The notes below the pieces were generated by a model. It was not told the DNA's origin. It was given only the letters and a program-made list of their open reading frames with translations, and ran no database searches. DNA of 64,000 nt, from positions 124,001-188,000 of the forward strand of contig JBPJFY010000006.1 of NCBI GenBank assembly GCA_051208045.1. The letters run 5' to 3'. Position numbers and translations under genes: made by a program. Positions 36,360 to 45,604 of the stretch are shown here, one piece after another. How positions within the stretch are numbered: position 1 is the stretch's first letter; each line of letters opens with the position of its first letter. The DNA is from LZORAL124-50-18 sp051208045. Lineage in GTDB: Bacteria; Pseudomonadota; Gammaproteobacteria; Pseudomonadales; Oleiphilaceae.

Positions 36360-36638
36360 ATTACGAGCTTCTCCGAGCTGTTTTGGTAATGGGTGCAGTA
36401 ACTCTTTAGTAATAAAAATTTTCAATTTTTGTATACCTCTTTTTTAAAAACTAACTACACTGAAATCTTCTATTGGCTCAATAACGATGTGTCGTCCGGG
36501 AAGGCAAATAGTGCGCTTCTTCGTGCGTCTGTGTAGCTCACCCCCTGAGTTCGAACTTGTTCTGCTGTACTTAGGAGATTTTCGTGTGAAAGAAAGGTGT
36601 GTTTCTTGTGAGACTCTTGTAAGCAATTCTGAGGATAT
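36360..36638 (+). other. Long 5' intergenic region before the GlyGly-CTERM gene
   Basis: These 279 bases separate rrtA from the large surface-protein gene. The first 90 bases are AT-rich and hold candidate promoter elements. The rest would be a leader of about 180 bases. Weak hairpins can be drawn, but I recognise no known riboswitch. A GTAGCTCA...GAGTTCGAAC pair around 36533-36557 looks like tRNA arms by chance, and no cloverleaf forms. Confidence 0.4.
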
Positions 36639-39600
36639 ATGATGAAGAAAACGGTGTTTGGAGTGGGGATGGCGATCGTGATGACCCCTGGTTTTGCGGC
36701 CGCCCCCACGCCGAGTTTAGCGGGCCTGTCCGACCTTACGGTGACCGAAAATGACCCGGCAACCATCATTGATGGCAGTCTGTCGTTAACCGGGAATAGC
36801 ACCTATAACGATGGGTTCATTACGTTTTCCATCGCTGGCGCGGAGGCGGCGGATACGCTTGCACTTTCCAGTGAGACGAATGTGAATGCGGTGGGTGCAA
36901 TATCCGTGGTGGGTACGGATGTGTACTTGGGAAATGGCTCTGGCCGGGATCTTATCGGGACGATTGATTCAATCGAAAATGGCCAATCTGGTGCTAAGTT
37001 AACCATTCGACTTTCAAGTCCGTTGGTAAATTCGGGCTTCGAATCGGGAACAACGGCGGGGTGGACTACGTTTAACACGGCGTATCCTGATGAGGCGGAC
37101 CTGGCTGGTTTAACCATTCCTATCAATGCGGCCGATGGTGGCGGTACCGGCACGGTAAAGTTGGGGACAAGTCCCTCGTTGACCTACACCATTCAAACAG
37201 TAACAAACCCGGTATCGACGGGTACCTATTCTCTTCAACTGTTTAGTAGTGGCGGTCTGAATTGTACTACGCCTTGGGGAGCAGGTAGTCCCGATGGTTA
37301 TTGTTCTGTCCATGGACCCTATGTGGAAAGTACGCCGTTCGAAGCAGAAAATGGCGATCAGGTTTTCTTGAATTGGGCGGCGCAAGGCGGCAGCGATTGG
37401 TATGAGGTGTTCGGGTTTTTGATTGGTGATGGTGCGGATAATACGTTTGGCACCGGGGATGATACAAAAACGCTGCTGTTCTCAGAACGTGGATCCAGCA
37501 AAGCCTTTTCCACCTCCAGTGGCAACATCACTGCTGATGATACCTATAAATTTCAGTTTGTTTCGGGCACCTATGATTATTCTGGTGGTTTGGCCGTTGG
37601 AGCCAGTCTTTACGTCGACAATGTGCGGCTAGTGAGTTCCAGCGCCATTGGCGACAGCACCGTTCAGCGCATTGCCGAGCGGGTGACATTTCAGAATACC
37701 TCGGATAATCCGCCGGCATCTCGTGTGCTGACGGTGACGGTTAGTGATGCCTTGTCAGCCACCAGTTCAGATACGGCCAATATCAATATTTTACCAGTAA
37801 ATGACGCGCCGGTAATCACCAGCAATGGGGGGGGAGAAACCGCCACATTGACGGTGAGTGAAAACCAGACATCGGTGACCACTGTCACCGCGACGGATCC
37901 CGACTCTGGCACGTTGACGTACAGTATTTCGGGTGGCGCAGATGCGTCGAGCTTCGCAATCGATGGCAATACGGGCGTACTGACGTTTGTGACAGCGCCG
38001 GATCGTGAAACCAAATCTTCTTACGCGGTCACGGTAGCTGTTAGTGATGGCCAGGCGCAAGATGTTCAGTCGCTCACGGTCAATATCAGTAACGTGAACG
38101 AGCCGCCGGTATTTTCAGGCTTTCCAGTGACCTCAACGCCTGAAAATGAAGCCTACACCTATACGCCGATTGTGCGAGACCCGGAAGGGGATATGGTGGT
38201 CTTCAGTATTGTGAACAAGCCGGAATGGGCGCGGTTCGATACGTCGACTGGCGTGTTATCAGGCACCCCCAATGCGGCACAGATTGGAACGACGAAAGGG
38301 ATTGTGATCACCGCCTCAGATGGTGCGCTGATTACGACGTTACCTGCGTTTGACCTGGAAGTGACAGACGTGAATGATCATCCTGTGCCAGGATTACCAA
38401 CGGTCACAAAAGTCATGAAGAATGACTTGTACCAGGTCACCATCGGAGCAACAGATGCTGATAGTGACCAACTCACGTTCACGCCGGTTAGTTTACCTGC
38501 CTGGCTAAAATATGATTCTTCTACCGGGTTGTTGAGTGGAACACCTGCGGGCACTGACGTGGGCTTTCATACGGTGAAGTTTATCGTGAGTGACGGGATC
38601 AATCCCGTGGATCTTGTATTCACTGTTGAAGTTCTGAATCAAAACACGCCACCCTTTATCGACGGACAGCCAGCGAGCACCGTTGCTGCGGGTGGTAGCT
38701 ATGAATTTTTACCCATGGCCAGGGATGAAGATCAGAATGACGTCTTGGCGTTCAGCATGACAAACAATCCCGCTTGGCTGTCTATCGACAAAGCTACGGG
38801 TAGAGTGTCTGGTAACCCTGAAGAAAAGGATGTGGGAGTCACGCAGGGTATTGTGATTAGTGTGAGTGATGGCACTGCTCTGGTGAGCCTTGCTCCGTTC
38901 AGTCTGACGGTCAGCTCGACGAATGGTGATCTGGATGGGGATGGTATTCCTGATGTGAGTGATGATGACATCGACGGAGACGGAATCCCCAATGACGTTG
39001 AAGAAGCCAATGGGCTTGACCCGCGCAATGCGGATGATGCGTTGGCGGACAATGATGGCGATGGTATCTCCAACAAAGACGAGCTGGAACAAGGCACGAA
39101 CCCCAATGTGTTCAATAATACTGCCCCGGTTTTGGTTGCACCGGCCGCTATCACTCTCAATGCAAGTGGATTGTTTACTCAGGTGACGTTCGAACCCGTG
39201 TTCGCTACGGATGCCGAGGATGGTCAAATAGTTGCGACTCAGGATTCCTCGGGCTTCTTTGCGCCAGGTGTGAATACCGTAACCTGGACGGCTACGGATA
39301 GCCGAGGTGCATCCGCCACGGCGACACAAACAGTCAACGTGGTACCAAGAGTCTCGCTCGGTAAAGACCAGAGTACGGCCGAAGGTGCGACCGTCCAGAT
39401 CAGTGTGATTCTGAATGGTCCGGCTGCCGTTTACCCGGTGCAGGTGCCTTTCAGCGTGTCGGGTACCGCAGACAGCACGGATCACACACTCCAGAGTGGC
39501 ACGATCACGCTGACAGAGGGGCAGACCCGAAGCAGTCTGACGGTACAGATCCTGACGGATGATACCGCAGAAAATGTCGAAACGCTGGAGGTGGTCTTAG

Positions 39601-40730
39601 GTGCGCCGACCAATGCGGTGTTAGGAAGCAAAACGACTCATACTGTGACCATTTTTGACGAAAATGTCGCACCTCAGGTACACCTGGCCGCCAGTCAGGC
39701 AGGGAGTGACACGCGGCTGATTGGGCGTGTAGATGGTGCGGTGACCGTCACAGCGAGCGCTACCGACCCCAATGGTGACCCGGTCACTCTGACGTGGACA
39801 GCAGGCAACAGTCTTGTGGATCAGGACAGTGAAGACACGACCTTCACCTTCGATCCGGAAAGCCTCAGCCTGGGCACGCAGACCCTGCGCGTCGTGGCAT
39901 CAGACGGCTTCCTCAGCACTACCGCCACCCTGGTACTGCGCATTGAAGACAGCCTGCCCGTGTTGACGGATGTGGATACGGATGGCGACCAGATTCCGGA
40001 TAACCAGGAAGGGTTCGGGGATCAGGATGGTGACGGTATCCCCAACTATCTGGATGACAATCGTTATGCCGAGAACGTGATCCAGCAGGTGGCGTTGGCG
40101 GATAGCGCGTTTCTCATGGAAACGGAAGCCGGTCTGACCCTCGCGCTGGGCGACACCGCCTTCCGGGCAACGGGCAGTCAAACCGGGCTCACCGGAGCCG
40201 AACTGCAGGCGCACGGCAATGGTGGTAATGGTGCAAGTCTGGAAGATGGCTTCCAGCTGACCGGGGGGCTGTTTGACTTCCAGGTTGAAGCACTGCCGGT
40301 TGCAGGACAATCCGTCAATATTGTGGTGCCTCAGCTGGCGGTCATCCCGGCGGATGCCCAGTACCGTAAGCTGATGCCTTCGGGCTGGCAGGCTTTTGTG
40401 GAAAATGGCAGCAACCGGGTGGCTTCTGCTGAAGGTGCTGAAGGCTTCTGTCCCCCACCAGGTGACGTTAGCTACAGTGATGGCTTGACCCCGGGTCACT
40501 GGTGTGTGCAGTTGACCATCGAAGATGGCGGACCGAACGATGCCGATGGTGAAGCCAATCAGGCGATTCAAGACCCCGGCGGCGTGGCGACTCCGGTCAG
40601 TGCCGTAGGTGAAGGTACGGGGGCTTCCACGCCTTCGGGAACGACCTCCGGTGGTGGCGGCGCATTCAGCCCCTGGATGCTCTTGCTCGGCCTGTTGGGC
40701 TGGGCGGGATTGAGGCGTAAGCGCGACTGA
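36639..40730 (+). CDS. Large GlyGly-CTERM surface protein with cadherin-like, Calx-beta and HYR repeats
   Basis: A 1363-residue exported protein. A signal peptide ends near GFAAAPTPS. The N-terminal third has a Cys-containing region with a carbohydrate-binding-like fold. Several cadherin/Ig-like repeats follow from about residue 390 to 760, with VNDAPVITS, FAIDGNTGVLTF, and repeated Asp-rich DADSD-type and LSGTP segments. Next come thrombospondin type-3-like calcium repeats (DLDGDGIPDVSDDDIDGDG and DQIPDNQEG), an HYR/Ig-like repeat, a Calx-beta repeat, and a Cys-containing 'choice-of-anchor' domain. The tail SGGGGAFSPWMLLLGLLGW then RRKRD is a GlyGly-CTERM signal for the rhombosortase encoded just upstream. 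It likely mediates calcium-dependent adhesion. A strong terminator follows. Confidence 0.9.
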   Translation: MMKKTVFGVGMAIVMTPGFAAAPTPSLAGLSDLTVTENDPATIIDGSLSLTGNSTYNDGFITFSIAGAEAADTLALSSETNVNAVGAISVVGTDVYLGNGSGRDLIGTIDSIENGQSGAKLTIRLSSPLVNSGFESGTTAGWTTFNTAYPDEADLAGLTIPINAADGGGTGTVKLGTSPSLTYTIQTVTNPVSTGTYSLQLFSSGGLNCTTPWGAGSPDGYCSVHGPYVESTPFEAENGDQVFLNWAAQGGSDWYEVFGFLIGDGADNTFGTGDDTKTLLFSERGSSKAFSTSSGNITADDTYKFQFVSGTYDYSGGLAVGASLYVDNVRLVSSSAIGDSTVQRIAERVTFQNTSDNPPASRVLTVTVSDALSATSSDTANINILPVNDAPVITSNGGGETATLTVSENQTSVTTVTATDPDSGTLTYSISGGADASSFAIDGNTGVLTFVTAPDRETKSSYAVTVAVSDGQAQDVQSLTVNISNVNEPPVFSGFPVTSTPENEAYTYTPIVRDPEGDMVVFSIVNKPEWARFDTSTGVLSGTPNAAQIGTTKGIVITASDGALITTLPAFDLEVTDVNDHPVPGLPTVTKVMKNDLYQVTIGATDADSDQLTFTPVSLPAWLKYDSSTGLLSGTPAGTDVGFHTVKFIVSDGINPVDLVFTVEVLNQNTPPFIDGQPASTVAAGGSYEFLPMARDEDQNDVLAFSMTNNPAWLSIDKATGRVSGNPEEKDVGVTQGIVISVSDGTALVSLAPFSLTVSSTNGDLDGDGIPDVSDDDIDGDGIPNDVEEANGLDPRNADDALADNDGDGISNKDELEQGTNPNVFNNTAPVLVAPAAITLNASGLFTQVTFEPVFATDAEDGQIVATQDSSGFFAPGVNTVTWTATDSRGASATATQTVNVVPRVSLGKDQSTAEGATVQISVILNGPAAVYPVQVPFSVSGTADSTDHTLQSGTITLTEGQTRSSLTVQILTDDTAENVETLEVVLGAPTNAVLGSKTTHTVTIFDENVAPQVHLAASQAGSDTRLIGRVDGAVTVTASATDPNGDPVTLTWTAGNSLVDQDSEDTTFTFDPESLSLGTQTLRVVASDGFLSTTATLVLRIEDSLPVLTDVDTDGDQIPDNQEGFGDQDGDGIPNYLDDNRYAENVIQQVALADSAFLMETEAGLTLALGDTAFRATGSQTGLTGAELQAHGNGGNGASLEDGFQLTGGLFDFQVEALPVAGQSVNIVVPQLAVIPADAQYRKLMPSGWQAFVENGSNRVASAEGAEGFCPPPGDVSYSDGLTPGHWCVQLTIEDGGPNDADGEANQAIQDPGGVATPVSAVGEGTGASTPSGTTSGGGGAFSPWMLLLGLLGWAGLRRKRD

Positions 40731-40748
40731 GTATTCTCTGCTCTTGAT

Positions 40749-40771
40749 AAGCACCCTTCGGGGTGCTTTTT
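40749..40771 (+). terminator. Intrinsic terminator of the GlyGly-CTERM gene
   Basis: AAGCACCC and GGGTGCTT form an 8-bp stem closed by a TTCG tetraloop, followed by T's, 18 bases after the stop codon. The lysR-like remnant begins about ten bases after it. Confidence 0.92.
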
Positions 40772-40780
40772 CACATCTGG

Positions 40781-40888
40781 ATCAAATCGATTCCCCTTTC
40801 GAATATTCCGCCCCTGCAGCCGATACACCGGGAAATCGCCATTGCGATCAGTCCGGCGTGGGAAGCTCGGTTGGCTGTGTTGATTTAA
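40781..40888 (+). pseudogene. Remnant of a lysR 3' end (duplicate of the lysR end at 35642-35749)
   Basis: In frame, these bases encode IKSIPLSNIPPLQPIHREIA, then IAISPAWEARLAVLI and a stop. The intact LysR ends IKSIPLSNIPSLPPVHREIG, then IAISPAWLGRLHAQA. DNA similarity is high across about 90 bases and stops at the terminator upstream. No start codon or ribosome site is present, so it cannot be translated as a regulator. The last residues differ from those of the intact gene, as expected if this is the displaced original 3' end or a diverged copy. Confidence 0.85.
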
Positions 40889-41000
40889 TGTCGCGAAGAA
40901 AGAGTCATTGAGTCACATTTTTGATGGTGATATGTAAAAAAGGTCGCTAAGGGAAGTGTGCCTCCAATAACTGACTCAAACCACGGTAAAAATAGGGATA

Positions 41001-41891
41001 ATGATGAAACGACTTTTCCAGTACTTCCTTCTATTCAGTGCGTTTTCTGCAAGTTTGCTGCACCTGCAAGTACAAGCGGCATCTAGTGAATCCAGGCAGA
41101 CCGTGCAGTCAATGTATGTCGCCTACTACGGACGGCCGGGAGATCCGGCGGGTGTAGCATGGTGGGCAGATCAGCTAGAGATTAACGGTGGCGACCTGTC
41201 ACAGATCATCAACCAGTTTGGTAACTCGGATGAGTATCTGGAGCGATTTTCTGGAATCAGTACACAGTCTCTCATTGAGTCCCTTTATACCCAAATGTTT
41301 GGTCGTGCGGCCGAGTCTGCAGGTCGGGACTGGTGGGCACAGCAAATTGACGGGGGGCAAGTGACGCTGGTCGAGGCTGCGGTGGAAATCAAAAATGGGG
41401 CGCAGGGCAGCGACGTGAAAACCCTCAATAACCGTGTTGAGGCGGCACAAACCTTTACAAATTATGTGGAAACGTTGAATAAAAAAATGACATTGGAGTC
41501 TCTGAGCGCCATCAGTAGTGCTATCGAAACCGTTACCAGTGCTACAGATGTTGCAACGTATACCTCCAGTGCTGAATTCATGGATATTCTGAATGCGCTG
41601 CCTGCCGACGATGCACCCAGTGACTCCGGGACGGATGCTGTTTCTCTGGGCAAAGCAAAATCTGTCGTGTGTGCGGCCTGCCATGGGGTCGAAGGCGTGA
41701 GTCTCATCCCTAATTATCCTAGCCTCGCGGGACTGGAAGAGGATTATCTGATATCGCGTCTTGTTTACTTCAAAAATCTGGAGAGTGCGACGGGAACTGA
41801 AGTTGTGATGTCGGCGATGATGAGCGGATTGAGTGACCAGGATATCGTCAATCTGGCTGCTTTTTACAGTAGTTTGGTGGTTACACCTTAG
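41001..41891 (+). CDS. DUF4214 domain - cytochrome c fusion, exported
   Basis: A signal peptide (residues 1-27, ending LQVQAAS) is followed by a DUF4214-type region: VQSMYVAYYGRPGDPAGVAWW and a second, similar unit LIESLYTQMFGRAAESAGRDWW. A helical linker follows, then a class I cytochrome c domain with haem-binding CAACH (in VVCAACHGVEG, about residue 232) and a later Met-containing segment VVMSAMMSGLSDQDIVNLAAFY that can provide the axial Met. DUF4214 occurs in surface and S-layer-type proteins, often with RTX repeats. Fusion to a cytochrome is unusual and could place an electron carrier at the cell surface or periplasm. Two adjacent ATGs (41001, 41004) are possible starts. Confidence 0.8.
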   Translation: MMKRLFQYFLLFSAFSASLLHLQVQAASSESRQTVQSMYVAYYGRPGDPAGVAWWADQLEINGGDLSQIINQFGNSDEYLERFSGISTQSLIESLYTQMFGRAAESAGRDWWAQQIDGGQVTLVEAAVEIKNGAQGSDVKTLNNRVEAAQTFTNYVETLNKKMTLESLSAISSAIETVTSATDVATYTSSAEFMDILNALPADDAPSDSGTDAVSLGKAKSVVCAACHGVEGVSLIPNYPSLAGLEEDYLISRLVYFKNLESATGTEVVMSAMMSGLSDQDIVNLAAFYSSLVVTP

Positions 41892-41912
41892 ACAGATTTT
41901 CGAATTTTCATA

Positions 41913-41978
41913 GAGGGACAATCCCTGACGGGATAATTGATTGCGTGCACCGGGAGGTCGGACGTGTGATTGTCCCTC
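41913..41978. repeat. Intergenic inverted repeat between convergent genes
   Basis: GAGGGACAATC (41913-41923) and GATTGTCCCTC (41968-41978) are perfect inverted repeats around 44 bases that contain a smaller CCCTGACGGG hairpin. The element lies between the cytochrome-fusion stop and the stop of the next gene. A bidirectional termination or mRNA-stabilising role is possible. It lacks a T-run on either side. Confidence 0.5.
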
Positions 41979-42034
41979 AGTTGTTGAACGTCTCCGAAAG
42001 CCCTATCGGCCGAGCACATTCATCAGCCAGCACA

Positions 42035-45000
42035 TTATGCATCCAGCAAGCGATGCAGCTCGGCACAAAGTGTTTCACTGACTTCCATTAAACTATGCCA
42101 TGCCGCGACGTCCTGTAAACGCTGCTTTGGTGACTGTGAGGCAATCATTGCTCTACCTCGCACATGAATATCATCATGTATCGATAAGAGTTGATCAAGG
42201 GTTTCACGAGGGATTGTCCGTTTGTCTACAACCGCGATCCACCATTGGTAGAACCGGCATTTCCGGTCGTCCATTTCGGGAGGTAGTGATGACTTTTGTT
42301 CGAGATAGTCTTGCAAGCCATGGCGCCAGGCACGATGATCTACCAGAGTAAACAAAATGGGCAGTGTCGCGGTGTCAAGCGGCTTCACATCTAGCCATTC
42401 GCAAGGTTGTCGCCAGTTTTCCAACCAACCGGGCAACTCGTTTGCCGGCATGGGTGGGGCGATCGCATAACCTTGGGCATACTCGCACCCCATGTGCAAT
42501 AGCATCTTGCCATGCAGGAAGGTTTCAACACCTTCTGCGATGACCTGTCGACGAAATGCTTTTGCGAGCCCGATCACGCCATCAAGAATGGCCAGATCAT
42601 CGGGGTCATCCAGCATATCCCGAATAAAATCACGGTCAATTTTGAGCCATTTCGCAGGTAATTTCTTCAAATAGGCCAAAGAGGAATAACCGGTACCGAA
42701 ATCATCCAGCGAGAATGAAATGCCCATGGCTTCGCATGATTGGATAACTGCACTGACATGCTTAATGTCGTCAAGTGCACTGGTTTCGAGAATTTCGAGC
42801 TCAATATCGCCAGATTGCACCAGCGGGTAGGTTGCGAATAGCGCTGATAGCTTTTCTGTGAAATTGGCAGACTCCAACTGCATCGAGCAGACATTGACGC
42901 TCACCGGGAGACAGAGATTCATTGAGCGCCATTCAACGATTTGTCGAAAAACGGCTTCCATGACCCAATCATCAAGTATGACCCCCAGTGGGTGATTGTG
43001 CGTGATGGGCAAAAACTTGTCTGGCCGCAATAGGCCTTTTTCCGGGTGCTGCCAGCGGACCAATGCTTCCAGGCCGATAACCTCTCCCGTTTTCATGTTG
43101 ACCTTCGGTTGGTAATAGATAATCAGTTCCCCCTGTTCAATGGCCTGTTGCAGTCTTTGCAAGTCCTTTGAACGGCCTCTCACGGCACGATCCTGGGCGA
43201 TATCAAAGAGTTTGTAGCGATTTTTCCCGGACTGCTTGGCCTCATACATGGCCTGATCCGCTTGCCGGATAAATTGATCTGGTGCGAGATTGTTATCATC
43301 CAGAGGGTAAAAGCTTACACCGATGCTGACCGTCACCTGCATCTGGATCTGATCCACGGTGACATGGTGATTGACCACGGCCAATATGCGCTCTACGACA
43401 GTGATGGCATCCTCATGCGCGCAGAGGTCGGGCATAACAAGCACAAACTCATCGCCACCCATACGTGCCAGGGTGTCGCCTTCACGCAGAATCGACTTGA
43501 TGCGGCCAGAAATACTGGCCAACACGAGATCGCCCGTTTGATGGTCAAACCGATCGTTTATTTCTTTGAAGCCATCCAGATCGAGATAAGCGACCGCTAA
43601 CGTAGTTTGCTGCCTAAGGGATTTGAATATCGCCTGATTCAGGCGGTCTGCCAGCAGCACTCGGTTGGGTAAACCTGTCAGTGAGTCATAAAACGCAATG
43701 CGCTCCAGTTTTTTCTGGTAGTCTTTCAGACTCGTGATGTCGGAGAAAAGGCCGATGTAGTTTTGTGTGGCACCCGTGTGGTTTTTTACTGCTGTGATTG
43801 TTAACAATTCAGGATAAATTTCACCACTTTTTCGCCGATTCCATATTTCGCCAGCCCAATACTCCTTTGATTCGACCGTTTTCCACAAATTCTGATAGAA
43901 CATTCTGTCCTGGCGGCCGGAGCTTAGTATTCTCGGATTCTGGCCGATCACCTCATCACGGGAGTAACCAGTGATCTCGGAGAAGGAGTGGTTGACATCA
44001 ATAATACTGCCCTCTGGATCGGTAATACAGATGCCTTCTTTGGCGAACTCAAAAACGCTCGCTGCCAGCCTCAGTTCACGCTCCTGCGCTTTTTGCATGG
44101 AAATATCACGCATGTTGGCAAACATTCCCAGGGGCTCCCCGGCATCATTCCGCAAGATGGTTGTGGTCATGAACGCCGTGAACTCAGTACCATCGGAACG
44201 AACATGGCCCACCTCACCACTGTACGCGGTTTGATCCTCAAGTAATTTTTCGATAAACGGCAAAACATCTCGCTGCATTTGCTGTTCGGTGTGAAACAGG
44301 CTCAGGTGGTGTCCTGTTAAGGCTTCTTTGGGCTGTTCATGAGCCTCAGCCCAGGCTTCATTGGTAAACAGGATGTACCCGTCCATATCAGCGACGGCGA
44401 TGCCGTCCGCTGCCTGATCAACGGCCAATTTGAAAAAGTTCATACGATCTTCGATCTGCTTACGGTCAAACAGATTCACCAGTAAACTGGCAAACCAACT
44501 GAGCAAATCACGTTCGTCCGGTCCAAAATTTATTTTACGACGAACCGCATCCAGGCCGACGAACCCTTGGCATTCTTTGGCAGTCATCAGTGGAACGGCA
44601 AGCACACTCTGGATATCCTGTTGCTGCAGGTGGGCTTTGAAACGTTTGTCATCCAATAGCGCTACATCCGGGATCACCACTGCTTCGCCCCGGCGATGAG
44701 GTTGGGTGACGGTTTTTATTTCCGCCAGTGGAATACGTTGTAAATTAGACAATTGCGCGGTGACACCGGGCGTACACCATTCGTGGGTGTTGTGGGTGAC
44801 TTCCCGGGCGAAGTCGTAAGTAAACACGTAAGCACGATCTGCGGCAAAAAACGCCCCTATGCGTGCGAGGGCACTGTTGATAGCGGAATCGATGTTGGTC
44901 AAAGGCAGATTGATGAATGACGCAGACAATTCGAGAATAAGCGCGCGAAACGCCGTTTGTCGTTGAACCAGCTGTTCCGCTTTTTTTCGGGTAGTGATAT

Positions 45001-45385
45001 CGGAAATGAAACCATCAATAGCGATGGTTGTTCCATTATCGTCATATACGCCACTTCCTCGTTCCCACACCCATTTGATCCGGCCATCCGGAAGGCATAC
45101 ACGGTATTCAATATCGAATTGTCGGGAAAGCGACAATGCCTCTTTGACCGTCTGTTGCAAGTTTGTGAGATCATCTGGATGCACAAGGCTGGCGTACGTG
45201 TAGTGGCTGGAAAGCAGATCCTCCGGCGGGAAGCCCAAGAGACGAAAGCACCCTTCGCTGACAAACTCCATCGTCCAGTCCGCGTCATTGCGACAACGAT
45301 AGACCATACCTGGCAAGTTGCTCAGTAGCCTCAAATATGTGCGATCCTGAGCGATCTGTTCAGATGATTCAAATTGATTGTGCAA
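42035..45385 (-). CDS. PAS-GAF-PAS-PAS-GGDEF-EAL protein with C-terminal CZB-like domain
   Basis: A cytoplasmic c-di-GMP enzyme of 1116 residues with no membrane helix. Domains in approximate order: PAS (15-130), GAF (150-300), PAS (305-430), PAS (435-560), GGDEF (565-735, ARMGGDEFVL), EAL (745-995). The EAL catalytic set looks complete: LEALVRW, the Asn of SVNVCS, the ELEILET Glu, SLDDFGTGYSS, LKIDRDF and AEGVE. The last 100 residues contain H-x2-W, C-x5-W and H-x3-H elements (VDHRAW, DRKCRFYQWW, IHDDIH), the zinc ligands of chemoreceptor CZB domains. Both cyclase and phosphodiesterase activity are possible. The start is a TTG with GGAG seven bases upstream. It is convergent with the cytochrome-fusion gene. 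Confidence 0.9.
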   Translation of the reverse strand: MHNQFESSEQIAQDRTYLRLLSNLPGMVYRCRNDADWTMEFVSEGCFRLLGFPPEDLLSSHYTYASLVHPDDLTNLQQTVKEALSLSRQFDIEYRVCLPDGRIKWVWERGSGVYDDNGTTIAIDGFISDITTRKKAEQLVQRQTAFRALILELSASFINLPLTNIDSAINSALARIGAFFAADRAYVFTYDFAREVTHNTHEWCTPGVTAQLSNLQRIPLAEIKTVTQPHRRGEAVVIPDVALLDDKRFKAHLQQQDIQSVLAVPLMTAKECQGFVGLDAVRRKINFGPDERDLLSWFASLLVNLFDRKQIEDRMNFFKLAVDQAADGIAVADMDGYILFTNEAWAEAHEQPKEALTGHHLSLFHTEQQMQRDVLPFIEKLLEDQTAYSGEVGHVRSDGTEFTAFMTTTILRNDAGEPLGMFANMRDISMQKAQERELRLAASVFEFAKEGICITDPEGSIIDVNHSFSEITGYSRDEVIGQNPRILSSGRQDRMFYQNLWKTVESKEYWAGEIWNRRKSGEIYPELLTITAVKNHTGATQNYIGLFSDITSLKDYQKKLERIAFYDSLTGLPNRVLLADRLNQAIFKSLRQQTTLAVAYLDLDGFKEINDRFDHQTGDLVLASISGRIKSILREGDTLARMGGDEFVLVMPDLCAHEDAITVVERILAVVNHHVTVDQIQMQVTVSIGVSFYPLDDNNLAPDQFIRQADQAMYEAKQSGKNRYKLFDIAQDRAVRGRSKDLQRLQQAIEQGELIIYYQPKVNMKTGEVIGLEALVRWQHPEKGLLRPDKFLPITHNHPLGVILDDWVMEAVFRQIVEWRSMNLCLPVSVNVCSMQLESANFTEKLSALFATYPLVQSGDIELEILETSALDDIKHVSAVIQSCEAMGISFSLDDFGTGYSSLAYLKKLPAKWLKIDRDFIRDMLDDPDDLAILDGVIGLAKAFRRQVIAEGVETFLHGKMLLHMGCEYAQGYAIAPPMPANELPGWLENWRQPCEWLDVKPLDTATLPILFTLVDHRAWRHGLQDYLEQKSSLPPEMDDRKCRFYQWWIAVVDKRTIPRETLDQLLSIHDDIHVRGRAMIASQSPKQRLQDVAAWHSLMEVSETLCAELHRLLDA

Positions 45386-45460
45386 ACTAGCTGCTCCGTA
45401 CTTTTTACAGAGGAAAAAGAATGTGTCGATAGATTAAATTAGTATAGACCCTGTGGATGC

Positions 45461-45490
45461 TGAGTGATGGTGAGTGATGGTGAGTGATGG
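45461..45490. repeat. Three tandem 10-bp repeats
   Basis: TGAGTGATGG occurs three times in a row, followed by a partial fourth (TGAGATGG). It lies in the intergenic region just upstream of the FNR-like promoter and could vary in copy number by slippage. Confidence 0.8.
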
Positions 45491-45525
45491 TGAGATGGGC
45501 CATTGGGGGAGCAGCTTCCATCGTC

Positions 45526-45567
45526 TTGATCTAAAACAAATCGCCGTGTTCCTGCCCTTTTTATACT
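45526..45567 (+). promoter_or_regulatory. FNR/Dnr-type class II promoter of the sufT-like gene
   Basis: TTGAT-CTAA-AACAA at 45526-45539 matches the FNR/Dnr consensus TTGAT-N4-ATCAA with one mismatch. A good -10, TATACT, lies at 45562-45567. If transcription starts seven bases after it, near 45574, the box is centred at about -41.5, the usual position for FNR-class activation. This suggests induction by low oxygen or nitric oxide. Confidence 0.6.
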
Positions 45568-45604
45568 AAGGCAAGTTACCTATGCATCAATGGAGAGTAC
45601 ACCC

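Noticed and set aside
36533..36557. tRNA-like D-arm and T-arm sequences
   Set aside because: GTAGCTCA and GAGTTCGAAC are too close together and no acceptor or anticodon stem can be formed.
38709..40754. Reverse frames of 258 and 284 codons
   Set aside because: Shadows within the repetitive GlyGly-CTERM gene.
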